Part shown: positions 52,408-64,000 of the stretch, piece by piece
Numbering within the stretch: position 1 is the first letter of the stretch
Layout: the number at the start of each line of letters is the position of its first letter
DNA from: Archegozetes longisetosus
Lineage: Eukaryota > Arthropoda > Arachnida > Sarcoptiformes > Trhypochthoniidae
NCBI GenBank assembly: GCA_018873245.2
Contig: JAEMBT020000006.1
Location: 7,337,855-7,401,854 of the forward strand
Length of the DNA: 64,000 bases
Direction of reading: 5' to 3'
The notes under the pieces: model-generated
What the model was told of the DNA's origin: nothing
Databases searched by the model: none
Seen by the model: the letters and a program-made list of their open reading frames with translations, nothing else
Translations under genes and position numbers: made by a program

Positions 52408-53458
52408 TTAAAATATTGTAAACAAGTTTTATGACTAAAATACTAATAATCCGGAGACTTTTGCGTAATTGTAAACAAAACAACAAAGTGTGCAATCATT
52501 CAATTGGTGGCAATTCAAAAACTTAAATGAGATTCAATTCATGCTATAATTGAAAAAAAATCATTAAACAAAACTCAATCATAAAGAAAATAAAGGATAA
52601 ATTAATGCAATTTACTTAATAAATAATTGATTTAAATATTGACTCACATTTTGTTCGATATTTCAATTCATTACTGATTGAAATAATGTTTACTTCACTG
52701 ATTTGTATGATATTCAAATAGATTAATATTATTAAAATTGCGTTATTTTCAAATTGTAATCAATTATTAATATATAATAAAATTGAGTATTATTTTCAAA
52801 GTTGAAAAATTGTACTAATAATTAATGCAAAAAACATATGATTAGCTGTATTTGGTTAACCAAATATGAGTAGGAATCGAATTAAAATAAAAATTGTGCA
52901 AATCTTATTTATGTCAATATTATAAATTTGTTTTATCCTAACGCTCTGCTTAAGTTACATTTGCCAAATAGAGAGCGCTAAACAATAGATGATTCATCCA
53001 ACCTTTCATTCAATTATTATGTCATTCAATATTACGCTACACATTCATATTATATATATTTATTTTTCAATTTTTTCATTCAGCTATTTATCGCTAAATG
53101 TTACTTTTATTTGATTGGACGCACATCTTTTATTGTTTTTGTTTGTTTTGAACTAAATTTTTGCTCAACAATAGAAGTAATTTGAAATGAATGCAAATTT
53201 GAATGAATAGTAAACGTTATAAGGAATAGAGTTCAAACATCATAATAATTCATATACTTATTATTTTACGTATTTTGTGTTGTGTGCACTTCATAAACCA
53301 ATCTCACTACTAATTGAAAGACTGCGTCACTTAAACGTGTTGCTGTTTTGTGCTTTTGTTTACAAACATTGACTTTATATCGCGTGAAAGTGCTTAAGTT
53401 TATTTGTTATTAAAATACGAATAAAACTGACAATTAATGTGAAACACTATTAGAGAGA
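52408..53458. other. Divergent promoter region of PLEKHH and AROS-like genes
   Basis: About 1.05 kb of very AT-rich DNA between divergent start codons. No coding frames above background and no clear core-promoter element. Confidence 0.4.
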
Positions 53459-54028
53459 ATGTCTAAACAACTATTGAAAGAATCACTCCTATTAATAGAT
53501 GACAATAAAGACTGTTTAGGTTATTATATAACTTGAGTTATAAAAGCATTTTATTACTTATATAATGTTTGCATTTATATAAACATCAATATTGATTATT
53601 CTCCTATTCTTTAGATACGAACAAACAGCAAAAAATAAAACAAAGTAATCAAATTTCTACAAATAAATGGAATCAGAAGAAAGAGAAAAAAGTGTTTAAT
53701 AAAAATAGAAAATCAGTTATTGCAAAATCAGGTATCTATTGAGTATTTTTACTGAGTATTTCGTTAATTAATAAAAGGTTTCATGATTTGAACAAATGTT
53801 TTAGTGAAAACAAGAGATAAGAAGAAAAAATCAGAGACAAACAAATGTGAAGACAAGAGTTTGAAGAACATGAAGATTTACAAAGCTTTGAATAGAAATA
53901 AATTAAGCCATGGGTTAGTCAAACACATACTAGTGAATGATGGAGATGATAAAATGAAGATTACTAAAGATACTGGCTCAGTCTTTACTGAAAAAGATTT
54001 TAGAGATTTTGCGCTCACCTATAAATGA
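53459..54028 (+). CDS. RPS19BP1: AROS/RPS19BP1-like protein (3 exons)
   Basis: Predicted 133-residue, very Lys-rich protein resembling active regulator of SIRT1 (RPS19BP1), a nucleolar protein that binds ribosomal protein S19. Exons are 53459-53519, 53615-53731 and 53805-54028, both junctions phase 1 with GT-AG. Support: a start MSKQLLKESLLL like the human MSAALLRRGLELL, a central basic region, KLSHGLVKHIL at the place of the human short helix, and a C-terminal GSVFTEKDFRDFALTYK that parallels human GTVFTEEDFQKFQQEYFGS. Human AROS is 136 residues, nearly the same length. The central basic region is too simple in composition to add evidence. It is convergent with the PWWP gene. Confidence 0.78.
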
Positions 54029-55375
54029 ATTTAATTTCTATTTTTCATCAACTAATTTGATTTTATAACTAATTGAGTTGTCAATCAATCCATTAATAAA
54101 GTTCATAAAAATAAATATATTCATTTGAGTTGCTTTTTATTCAAATTAATTACAGATCGTTAGTTTATAAACCAATGTAAAGAAATCAAATCAATAGAAT
54201 TGAAACATTAAAAAAAGTTCATTAAATTAGAGGATATTTTGTACAATCATTGTAATTATTATAACTACATCATCTTCATTAACATTAATTATTCTCAAAA
54301 AAGATAAAACTAATTTATTAAACGATATGCTGTTTGAAAATAAACTTGAAGTCAGTTCTATAGAGAGATAAATCAATAGCTGATAAACTATACAAGTCCG
54401 AGCCTTTGAAAGTTTCGAAAACCAACAATCGTAAAGTATGAGCCGAAAAATGATATTAAATGTTTGCTATGAGTTTGTGTTAAGCTTTCAAATAGATCTA
54501 CATTGAAAACAAATTTCATGTAGTTTCCTGAGTTACTCAATGAAATGCAGAATTTAATCATTTTCTATTAGATTCCATTTTTACCTGATTTTTGACTGTA
54601 CAAAAGTTGTTCGAAATATTTTTTAATCAATTTTGAATGGAATGAATAAAAAATGATGATTTGTGGAGAGATGAAAATTAAGTTTTATAGCAGTGACAAA
54701 AATATGAAAATTACTGAACTAAAAATTTGAGTTGTCATTAATCGATTCATACTTTGAGAAGTGTTTCCAAACAGAACACATACAGTAAGTTGACTTGAAA
54801 AGTAAATAAAACAAATTAGCAGAATTATAACTAAAAGTAATGAGATTTCTGGAAAATATTTCATTTAAACTTTATTCAAACAGTGCTTCGAATGATTTAG
54901 TCAGCGAATCGTCAAATAATAATAGCAAATGAGAGCTAAATAGACACAAAAGACATTAAAACAATGGTAGAATAGATTAATATTCTAAAGATGTTTAAAA
55001 GTAATCTAATTAATCTTATGAAGACTTACTATACAATGAGTTGAGATTGAATTAGTGTTCGCTTTCGAATAACTTAGAGCAATAGAGTAGCTCTCGTCTG
55101 GACCGAAACAGTCCGCCAACAGTTTTCATTCACGAATAATAATAATATAATAAAAGATACATCGCTATAAGGGAGTTCTACATAAATATTAGATAACCCT
55201 ATGGTCAGTAATTTAAAGCGTTTGATGAAATTATTTTAAAAATGACATGACATATGTTATCCAATTTGAATGATTACAAACATAAACAAAAGAATATTAA
55301 GAATTAAAACTGAATGACAAATGAATTAGTAGTCTAATTAAATGCAAATTCAATTTAACCGATCCGCAGATCGTT
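54029..55375. other. Intergenic between AROS-like and PWWP genes (convergent)
   Basis: About 1.35 kb, AT-rich, holding the 3' ends of both genes. AATAAA-like words at about 54095 follow the AROS-like stop. No gene seen. Confidence 0.5.
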
Positions 55376-58300
55376 CTAATCTGATGTCGAGTGAGATATT
55401 AGCTGTTTTTCAGCTTCTTTTTGTATTTCTTTCGTCAGTTCGTCCTTTTCTGATTTGCTTAGAATCACTCCTTTTGCAAATATAGATTCTGAGTCTTTCA
55501 ACTCAATCCTACGAACTCTACTGATGGCCTTAACGATTGCCTAGAGTACAAAAAAAGCATTTATTAACATTGATTAACACAACGCTTCAAACTAAACAAG
55601 ACATTCGACAAACCTCTGGAACCCAGACTTCAAAAATATAGGCCACAGTATCAAAGCTTCCGTCGGTTTTAAAATTACTTTTAAATAACTGTGAACAATA
55701 ATCATAAATTTCTTCCTGTTGTTCTTCATCATCAATGGGTCCAAACCAGGGCACGTGCTTTAATTGATTTTTCTCTGATTCGGAACCACTTTTAAATTTT
55801 TGATGTCTTTCACTGAAAATAGTTTCTCTGTACACACCAACTAAATGAGTCTCAACTTTGCCTTCTTTGATACACTGAAGTAATTTGGCGTTTTGTAGTC
55901 TTCGCTTCTCCTTCCATTGGGCCACTGCCTCATTACTATCAGACAATTTGTCGTCGTCTTTATCGCAATCATTGGCCACAACTGGAGAAGACGTACTTTC
56001 AGCTAAGTTATCGTTGGAAACAGTTGGAGTTTCTTTAGTTTTATTATTAGAACTATCATCAGTGCTATTGATGGGCACTCTGTCGACATCGTCCGCATAA
56101 TTTTCACTGAAATCGCTATCAATTTGATCAAAAAACTTAGCGGCACTTATGTCACTGCCGAGACATCGTTTGCGAAGAAATTCTTCTGCTTTTTGGACAG
56201 CTTTGACCAGCAAATCTCCATTAACTGATTTGCGGCCGTCACGTAAATATTTTTTATTTATTTCCGCGTTATCGAACGATGAGATTGAGCTCACGCTTGT
56301 TTTTACACTTTGTTATTGAGAAAAATGAACATTTTTAGCTTAATTCTCAAAATTTAGATGATAGGCAATTAATGTAGCATAGCCTGGGCATTGTTTGTTG
56401 AATTTTGTTATAGTAAACAATTGATTGTTAAAATATGGACGCTTAATACGAAATTAATATTCGTATAAATCTGAACAAACACAAGTTTTACAAAATTGAT
56501 CATCTTAAATTTTTAATTTTGTGTATTTTAGCTTCAATAACTGCTTTCATATATCCATAGATTATAATTTAGATTACAATTTAACACTAATCAAATATGT
56601 CTCACAAAGTATTTGTGATTAATTATTTAACTAGTTTTTATACATAAAGTAATGACAAAATGTGCACTCATTGGACACCTTAACATGTATTTAAATAATA
56701 CCCGGGCTATGATTGGGTTGATTACTTTTCAGACAAGAAAATTTCAATAGATTCTCACCTTTTTCTACCCCACGGACCATCAATGAATTTAATCGAAGCT
56801 TTTCTTTCCTTCGAATGAACTTTAGAGACCAAAGCGGGCCAATGCATGTTATGTGCCTCAACCCATACGATATCGTCTTCTGCAAAACCGAACTCTCGTT
56901 TTGGATCTTCAATATTATCAATAGAAAGCAAGTCTTCGTCATCAGAGCCCATCAGCATGGCGTCAATGTCACTAATAGTTGGATTTTGATTTGTTTTCTC
57001 ATTAGTATCAGGTTTACTAATAGTTTGTTCTTCATCAGAATCAGCATCCATTCTATCAAAATCCTTAGTTAAAGAAGTAGTAGAAACAGGTTCACAATCG
57101 TCGTCGTCGTCGATCTTCCTCCTCTTAAGATTAGGTTTAGAAGCGGTTGGAGTGTCAGAATTATCAGAAGGTTTGACTCTCTTCTGAAGTTCTGACTGCC
57201 ACTGTTGTATAACTGCATTCTTAACATAAGTACATTGGTCTTTATGATGTAGGACTAAGTTATTGATACGAGAAGTGTGAAAACCGCATTTTTGACATAA
57301 GTAATTACCACTACTTTGTTTGGGAGTAATGGTAGTCATAGAGGATGATTGATGGCGAATATAAAAACTACATTCGTTTGTCGAATAGTCATAGCATTCG
57401 TTAGGACTGCGCAAATCAGAAAGTGATGATATGGTTTTTCTACGAACATTTTCCTCCTTCTCTTCCGAGTCGTTTTCATTAATGTAAGACTTTATAAATG
57501 ATTTCTTCCTGTTTGTACGTACTGTTGGTTCTGAAGTCTCTATACTATGACGAGTTGGCTCTTTATTTGGAATTTTAGTTTCTATTCGAGTAATATTTTT
57601 TGATTTACGTTCTCTTCTAACTCTTCCACTCGATAATGATTGTGAATCTGATTGAATTTCTTCAACCGAATTGGTAGAGTCTTTATCGACAGGAGTGGAT
57701 GCTTCGGACTTATTGCTTGGTTTTTTCAGAGTCTTAGCCGGTCGAACTTCAGGCTCAATAGTTTCCGATTTGGGAACTTCTTTCCTTTTACGAGTAGAGA
57801 AACGTTGAGGTGTTTTATTACTAATCTCTATTTGTGATTTAGTTGTGTTCTCAGTTTCTGTTTTTTTACTACTATCTAAAAGCTCGTTCACTTCTTTGTC
57901 TAATTTTTTGTCAGTTTCAATTGTATTTATTTTATTTTCCACTGCAGGCGTAGAGATACTTGACCTCAAAGATCTTCGTGTAGAGATCGGAGTTTTTGAT
58001 TCGGGAGTTTTGGTTGTTTTTTCTTCAGTTTTAGATTTTACTTCTTCATTATTGTCTTTAATTTCGAACTGAACTTTTTTCTTTACACTACGAGTCGAAG
58101 TTGTTTCTGTGGAATTTGCTAAAACTGTCTTGTTAGGCTCAGGCGTCGACGGAATTTTTGAAGCTTCTAATATCTTGTCAAAGTCGTTCTGAGGTTTCTC
58201 TTCAACGGCTGCGCTTTCAGTTTTTGCAGCATTTTCCTTAATATTCTTATTAGAAGAAATGGCCTTTGAGTCGTTTGATTCAGTATTAGGAGTTTCTTCT

Positions 58301-61300
58301 GCTTTTTTAGTTCTTGAGGCGCGCGTAACTCTTCCTGATGTGATTTGTACTGGAGTGTTGACAGCAGTGGTCGGAGTGGTAGGAGTAACAGTATTGTCTG
58401 TATTGGGTGTTTTAGAATCATTCAAAGTGTTACTAATATCTCGTTTACGAGATGTCCTTCTAGTGGTAACTTTTTGCGAATCCAAATTAGACTCTGTCGC
58501 AACTTCATCAATTTTTTCTTCTTCTTTAGGTTTTGAGTCTTTCGTATCATTTGCACTGACATCAAGTTTTTGTTTATCTGATTCGTCAACAGTTGAAACA
58601 TTTTTGGAATTCCTTGTAGATTTTCGGACTGATTTATTTACTTCAATGTCATTAGATTTCTTTACTTCACTTTCTGATTGCTTTTCAGATGACTTATGAG
58701 CCAAAATAGAAGCGCTTTCAACAGCAGTCATTCCAACAGTTTCATCTTCTGACTTATCTTTGATGTCATTAGAGGTATTCGTGACTAAAATTGGTTTATT
58801 TTCTACACCTAAAGTGGTTTTTGACTTTTCATTCGAATTTGTTTCTTTAACACTTTTGTTTGAAGACTGTTTTTTAGAATTATCTGAATCAGTCTTTTGC
58901 GTGCTTTGTGGTATTTTAGAAACTATTTGTTCATTTGCTGATTCATCACTAGTGGTCGATAACTTTGAAACATTCGTTTCAATTTTAGACGAGTTTAATT
59001 TAGTAGGTGATAGTCGTGAAGATTCGGTTACATCATTTTCTGCTATGGGAACTTTTGAAACTACATTTTTGACTGAATTAGAGGTGGCGATGGATTCATT
59101 TGCAGTTGATTTGGTTGCAATACTGGTCGAAACAGTTGTTTTAGTGGTTGAAGAAACTTCTTTTACTGTAGTCGGAGTCGAAACAATAGTTTTGGATGCA
59201 TTCAATTTGGATGCAGCAGTCGTTGGCGCAGATGCTTTCGAACTTGCTCTAGTAGAAGAAACTGTTTTTGAAGCAGTTGTGGTCGAAATTATTGGTTTAG
59301 TCACAGAACTTGAGATAGCAGTTGAAACTGTAGATTTCGTTACAGTTGTTGTCGAAACTATAGGTTTAGTCACTGAAGCAGTCGACTCAACCGTTTTGTT
59401 CGAAGTGGTCGAAGCAGTGGCTTTGGTGGGAGAAGTCACCAAAGCTGTAGTTCTCGTGACAGGTATAGTCGAAGAAACAGTTTTTGAAATTGTTATCGAT
59501 TTGGTCACCGAAGGTGTAGTCACAATGGGTTTAGTTACAGTTGTTGTGGTTTTCGGTAAAGTAGTCGAGACTGTAGTCTTGGTAGCAGTTATATCACTCA
59601 CTTTAATAGTAGATTTAGTATTAGTCACTGCTTTACCAACTGGAGTGTTCTTATTAGCAGCAGTTGCTGTGATCGCTTTAGTTGGTGTCGTTTGAACTGT
59701 CGATTTAGTTGCTGTAGTTGTTGCAACTGTTGTTTTACTGATAGTTGTGGTCGGAGTTATGGCTTTAGTGGTTGAAGTCACGGCAATTGTATTTTTACTC
59801 GTAATTGTTGTTGAAGTTATGGGTTTGCTTGAAGATGGGGTCGAAACGATGGCTTTACTCAATGTGATCGAAGTATTTGTTTGAGGTGTCGTCGAAACAG
59901 TTGCTTTAGAAGGAGAGATCGATCGCGTTGGTGATGAAAGTGCTGTCGATTGAATTTGAGATGTGCTCTTATCAGAAGTGGTCGATAATGTAGTTGGTTT
60001 GGTTTGTTGGCTTGTTTTTGATGGTGAGAGTGCAGAAGTGGTCGCAACTGTTGAAAACGAAGAATTAGTTGTTCCTTGAGATGGATCTGGAGTTATCCAA
60101 ACTATATTTGATTTTTTGCTATAAGTTCTCCTCGAAGCGGCCAATTGACTCGGACCTGGAGAACCTGTGTCTACGACACCAGTTATGCCTGACTTCAGTT
60201 GTTCAGACTGTGGCAAAAGTATTTTAGAATTAGATTTCAATTGTTGTTGAGTTGAAACAGTAGTCGAAGAAAAAGTTGTATTTGAGGTAACGGGTGTATT
60301 GTAGGTAGGCGTTCGACCGCCTCTTGCGCCACCTCTTCCTCGACCCCGAGTGGAAACTGTTGGTGTGGTTGGTTTAGCTGAAACTGTTAATCCATCGGCA
60401 ATCGTATTATCTGTCGACAACAGTAATGTTTGACCCATTGATGGAGTAACAGGAGTAATAGTTCTGGATTTTGGTGGACGACCAGATCTACCTCGAGTTG
60501 GTTTCGTGGCAGGAGTTTGAGTTGTGGTAACAGGTGTCAGTTCAAGACATCCAGAATTTGATGTGAAAGTGTAAGCCATGGCCTGTCCTCCAGAAATGGC
60601 TTGAATGATTTGATTCTCAACTAAGTTTCCTGTAGTCTGTGCTGAACTTATGACTGAAGTGTCAATGTCTCCAGCTGCCGCTGGAATCAATTGAATAGCT
60701 CCGTCTTCATTAGAAGCAGATGCAGTACACGCAACCAAACCTTCTGGAGTTTCGATGAAGAAAGCTTGACCTCCTGCTGAGCCCGCATTTATTACGTCAG
60801 ATAAATTCAATTCTGGTGGAAGACTAGTCACTTGACCGTCTTCTGTTTGAGCCATGAATACATAGTTGCCATCGCTCGATAACATAGCGTTAGCCATCAA
60901 TGTTTCGAGTGACGTTCCATTGCCTGAATCTTGCACTTGAATGACTGCTGTGTTTCCAAATCCCAAATCTGAAGTGGGCTGCAGTGAAGTTGCTGTTGCG
61001 TCCTCCACTATTTCTGCTTGTTTTGCATCTGATTCTGGTTTAGTCGGTTCCGAACAAGTGTCCGTCGAAACTACTTTTTCAGGTTCTGGCGTTATGATAG
61101 CAGTTTCAGTTGGTTTCGGTGCTTCAATTGTCTCCACCTTGGCATCATTTTCAACGTCTACTTTTGGTTGGGAAACTGTCTCTTCACTCGATGATTTTGG
61201 AATATCTTCTGATTTAGTTTCAGGTGTTTTCTCAACTGTATCCAGTGAAACTTTTTCTTGATTAGTGTCTTCAGGAATACTTTCACTTTCCACCTTAGTT

Positions 61301-62037
61301 GAAGGTTCGCTTTCACTGACAGTTGGCGCCAAAGTTGGCGTTTCGATTAATTTTTCTACAAGAAAATAACATTAGTTAGTCGTCAAATTAAAAGTTGAAA
61401 AGTTATAAAAACCTGATTCCTTGCTAGTATTCGAAACATTAGTTGGCGGCAAAGTTGGCAAAGAGCTAGTCTGCTCTTCTTGCGCAGTGACTCGCGGAGT
61501 ATCGATAGCTTGGACTACATTTGTTGGGGCAGTTGCTGTCTGTGCCTGACTCGGAATGTTGGCTATTATTGACGGAAGAATAGCTATAGATGTGGTGGCG
61601 ACTGGTGTCAAATCTGAACCAGAAATAGATGGAGTAGAAGTGAGAGAACTGGCATCAGCGGCGATCGTCAGTCCGGCCTCATCTGATTGTGAGACAACTG
61701 CCACTTGAATGCCTCCTTCACCCGATGCTTGAACCATAGAAGAGAGTGCTTCGGGCTGTATTGCGATGTGATCGCCATTCTCTCCTTGTAATACTAGTAA
61801 TATTTCGCCTGTTTCGGGGTCTTGTGCTTGAGATACAATTACATGTCTTTCGCCATTCAATTCGATCGCTTGTGAACCGAAGTAAAGCTCATCTTCGCCT
61901 TCGGTCCCGACCAATTGGACGCCTATATTATCAGCAGCAGCAGCAGCATCAGTTTGCTGTACGGGAACGAAACTGACGAGTTGTTCACTTGAAGTGACTT
62001 CTGTCTGACTCGGAGTTTGTTCTGGGTTATCCGACAT
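55376..62037 (-). CDS. Large PWWP-domain, zinc-finger chromatin-type protein (4 exons)
   Basis: Predicted nuclear protein of 2026 residues. Exons are 62037-61413, 61355-56759, 56307-55614 and 55540-55376; all junctions keep frame. The acidic N terminus (LVSFVPVQQT, then ELYFGSQAIELNGERHVIVS) is of normal complexity. Then follow an AT-hook-like GRSGRPPKS (near 495), an RGRGRGGARGG run (near 543), a very long Ser/Thr/Lys tract rich in TTVSTT and KTTVS repeats (about 600-1100), a charged tract, a C2H2-like motif CQKCGFHTSRINNLVLHHKD (about 1560) followed by a Cys, and a PWWP domain starting FAEDDIVWVEAHNMHWPALV that crosses the exon 2/3 boundary (about 1700-1790). The C terminus has WFGPIDDEEQQEEIYDYC and ends in a charged helix. 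PWWP modules bind methylated histone H3 and DNA. I do not recognise the whole architecture. Confidence 0.85.
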
Positions 62038-64000
62038 TTCTCTTGAATCCTTTTGTTAAATAAATCTCATAATCACTTGTTTCTTATATTAATCGAGACC
62101 ATAAGTTTTCTTTTGTCACAAAGTCTTAATAATTGAATCTATAAAATGAAAACAATTCAATTAGAATTTTGTTGAAACAAATTTTGAAAACTACTGAAAA
62201 CTTGATTGTCATGTAAGCAATAAATTTATTGGAAGAAACGCCGAATTTGTTCATCTCGATAAATCAATTATAGGATAAATTGTCCAATAAACTAACATTA
62301 ATTTAGTTTTAAATTGAATTAACCAAAAACCGATAGTCAAATGTTGAAAACTTTTGGACACAAATTCAAAAGAATTATATAATTAAGAAATGAGTACATT
62401 AATGATAAGAAATTAATTAATTTACAGAATATTAATTAATTATAAAAATAAAAAATGATTGACAACAAAAAGGAAAATAATAAGAAAATAGACGGCGGGT
62501 GTCGATAATGAGAAATTGATAGAATAATAATAATAATGTTTTGAAAGTGATATAAAAAGTGTAATTTGAATGAATATTTGTTCATAGATGTATTAATAGC
62601 GCTCTATTGAGTGGCACTAGTAGTCAACGCCTTTGAGCCAAAGCGCCCTTGAATTCGATCAATTCTCACACATCACTGATATTACGCATTAATACAATTG
62701 AATACTTACCAATTATTAACTACTAATCAATGCACTGCTATTTCTTGAGACAGTCTCAATCATTCAATAGATATTAATTGACTAAATATAATACTAAATA
62801 TATGGTTCAAATCAATTCATTAATGTATGTGATGGTCGGCCATATTAGCAGTTCTATAGCGTTATATCCAATCATAGCCTTAGCTCTCTTGTATTTTTCT
62901 CCCTTTTTCTCTCTATATTAGACGAACGAACAAACAAAGTGAGCAATTTTCGATAGTATTGGTTCGAATCATGCATCAATAACGTCACTTAAAGTCACCT
63001 CCAAGTGCGTCCCTTCTCTTTAGAAGACTGTTGACCGCACAGACAATTCTCACATTTTCAAAGGCTTTGATAGTTTTATAGTTATTTTTACCCCAACTCT
63101 ACTCAATTGTAATCATAAGCTGTATTGAGAAACTGAAGACCCACACACTTTGGACATAACCTCGAAAATTACACTTTATTTTGTTGAGCCTTTCTTAGTC
63201 CTCTACCCTTCCTTAGTCAGACGTTGTTAGTAGACAACATTTTTGAGGGAAAGTGATCAACATTTTATTTATAGTCATCTTTCGCTTATATTTTGTAGAT
63301 GGCATTACATAAACTTGATTATTATCCTTGAAATAAGATTTAGGAACTCATTCAATATTTATGTAGGATTAAAGAACTTTTAAATTACCAGAAATCAACT
63401 TTAGAACCAATAAAGAAATGTTATATACAACTGATTCATTAGACCTTTATGTTCAGAAAATGACTTGAAAACTATGCATAATTTTAGACTAGTTCGGCAA
63501 ACTTTACAACATTCGACTTAATGTATACTAAACACTCAATGTATAGTGAACAACATTCAATATTATGAAACGAGCTTAGTTTAAAGATAGGCATTGATTC
63601 GAAGAAGATTTAACTGATGCTTAACAATAGCTATCGTTTGAAGTAAGTCTCTATAATACCGACTGTTTTTGCACAACCTAAATGTAAACATGGTTAATCT
63701 CAGATTTAGTCAAATCTTATTAGCAGAGCTTACAATGGCTTAAAATGAAAACTTGCGTAAAGTCTTAATTTCCGATAGTATTTGACTTAGTGTGTGATCA
63801 ATGTACAGAACAGGTGATGCAATCGAAACCTTTAGTTATAAGCTTACATGAATGACAAAGGATGAAGCATTAGACTAGATCAATTCGAAATATATTTGTA
63901 AAACTACTCAAATAAATCTGTTTAACTTTGATTAGAAACTTATGAAGTTTGATAAGTTTTTGTCAAAATTGAGTTTAGACAAAACATCGATTAAATAATA
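62038..64000. other. Upstream region of the PWWP gene
   Basis: No supported gene. The first part is the 5' leader and promoter of the PWWP gene on the minus strand. The remainder is AT-rich. The word GGTTCGAATCA at about 62960 looks like a tRNA B box but has no A box or cloverleaf around it. Confidence 0.5.

Noticed and set aside
58259-59695. Plus-strand open frames of 146 and 311 codons (58259-58699, 58760-59695)
   Set aside because: Antisense of the Ser/Thr/Lys tract of the PWWP gene. Composition is a mirror of the sense codons and there is no splice or domain support.
62955-62975. tRNA B-box-like word GGTTCGAATCA
   Set aside because: No matching A box at the right distance and no acceptor stem or anticodon arm can be folded around it.

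Overview
The window is AT-rich animal nuclear DNA. It carries spliced genes with conventional GT-AG introns, many of them only about 55-90 nt long, separated by long AT-rich stretches without genes. The gene set (two SoxE HMG-box factors, PIG-P, POLD2, ACAT1, SNX29, Josephin, PLEKHH/max-1, AROS, MCRIP) is metazoan. The compact introns and composition would suit a small arthropod such as a mite, but I cannot fix the lineage from sequence alone. Gene models were built by joining exons by eye at splice sites that keep the reading frame.

Layout. 2.1-17.4 kb: two SoxE paralogues transcribed away from each other, about 8.2 kb apart, with a patch of coding-like DNA of unknown origin between them. 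19.9-21.4 kb: a tight cluster of PIG-P (GPI-anchor synthesis), a Pcc1/LAGE3-like KEOPS subunit interrupted by a stop codon, and a possible PSMG4-like proteasome chaperone. 22.1-23.2 kb: a foldback (MITE-like) element and a shorter palindrome that shares its end sequence. 24.3-27.6 kb: a four-exon single-pass membrane protein with Thr- and Pro-rich extracellular tracts and one GC-AG intron. 28-36.6 kb: a stretch in which I see no gene. 36.6-41.1 kb: an MCRIP-like gene divergent from POLD2, then a glutaredoxin-like gene convergent with POLD2 and lying directly behind mitochondrial ACAT1. 42.7-46.2 kb: SNX29 and a Josephin deubiquitinase, convergent. 48-52.4 kb: a PLEKHH/max-1 homologue. 53.5-54.0 kb: an AROS/RPS19BP1-like gene. 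55.4-62.0 kb: a gene for a protein of about 2,026 residues with AT-hook-like motifs, a zinc-finger-like motif and a PWWP domain.

Most genes are unrelated housekeeping genes and do not form a pathway. The most notable points are: (1) the divergent SoxE pair, in which the recognisable C-terminal SoxE motifs are split between the copies; (2) three conserved genes within about 6.5 kb (glutaredoxin-like, SNX29, Josephin), each broken by one missing base at an A-rich run, which looks like systematic homopolymer under-calling in the assembly, plus an in-frame stop in the Pcc1-like gene; (3) the previously unlabelled inverted-repeat elements; and (4) the membrane protein and the PWWP protein, whose full architectures I do not recognise. 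I found no CRISPR array, rRNA or convincing tRNA.
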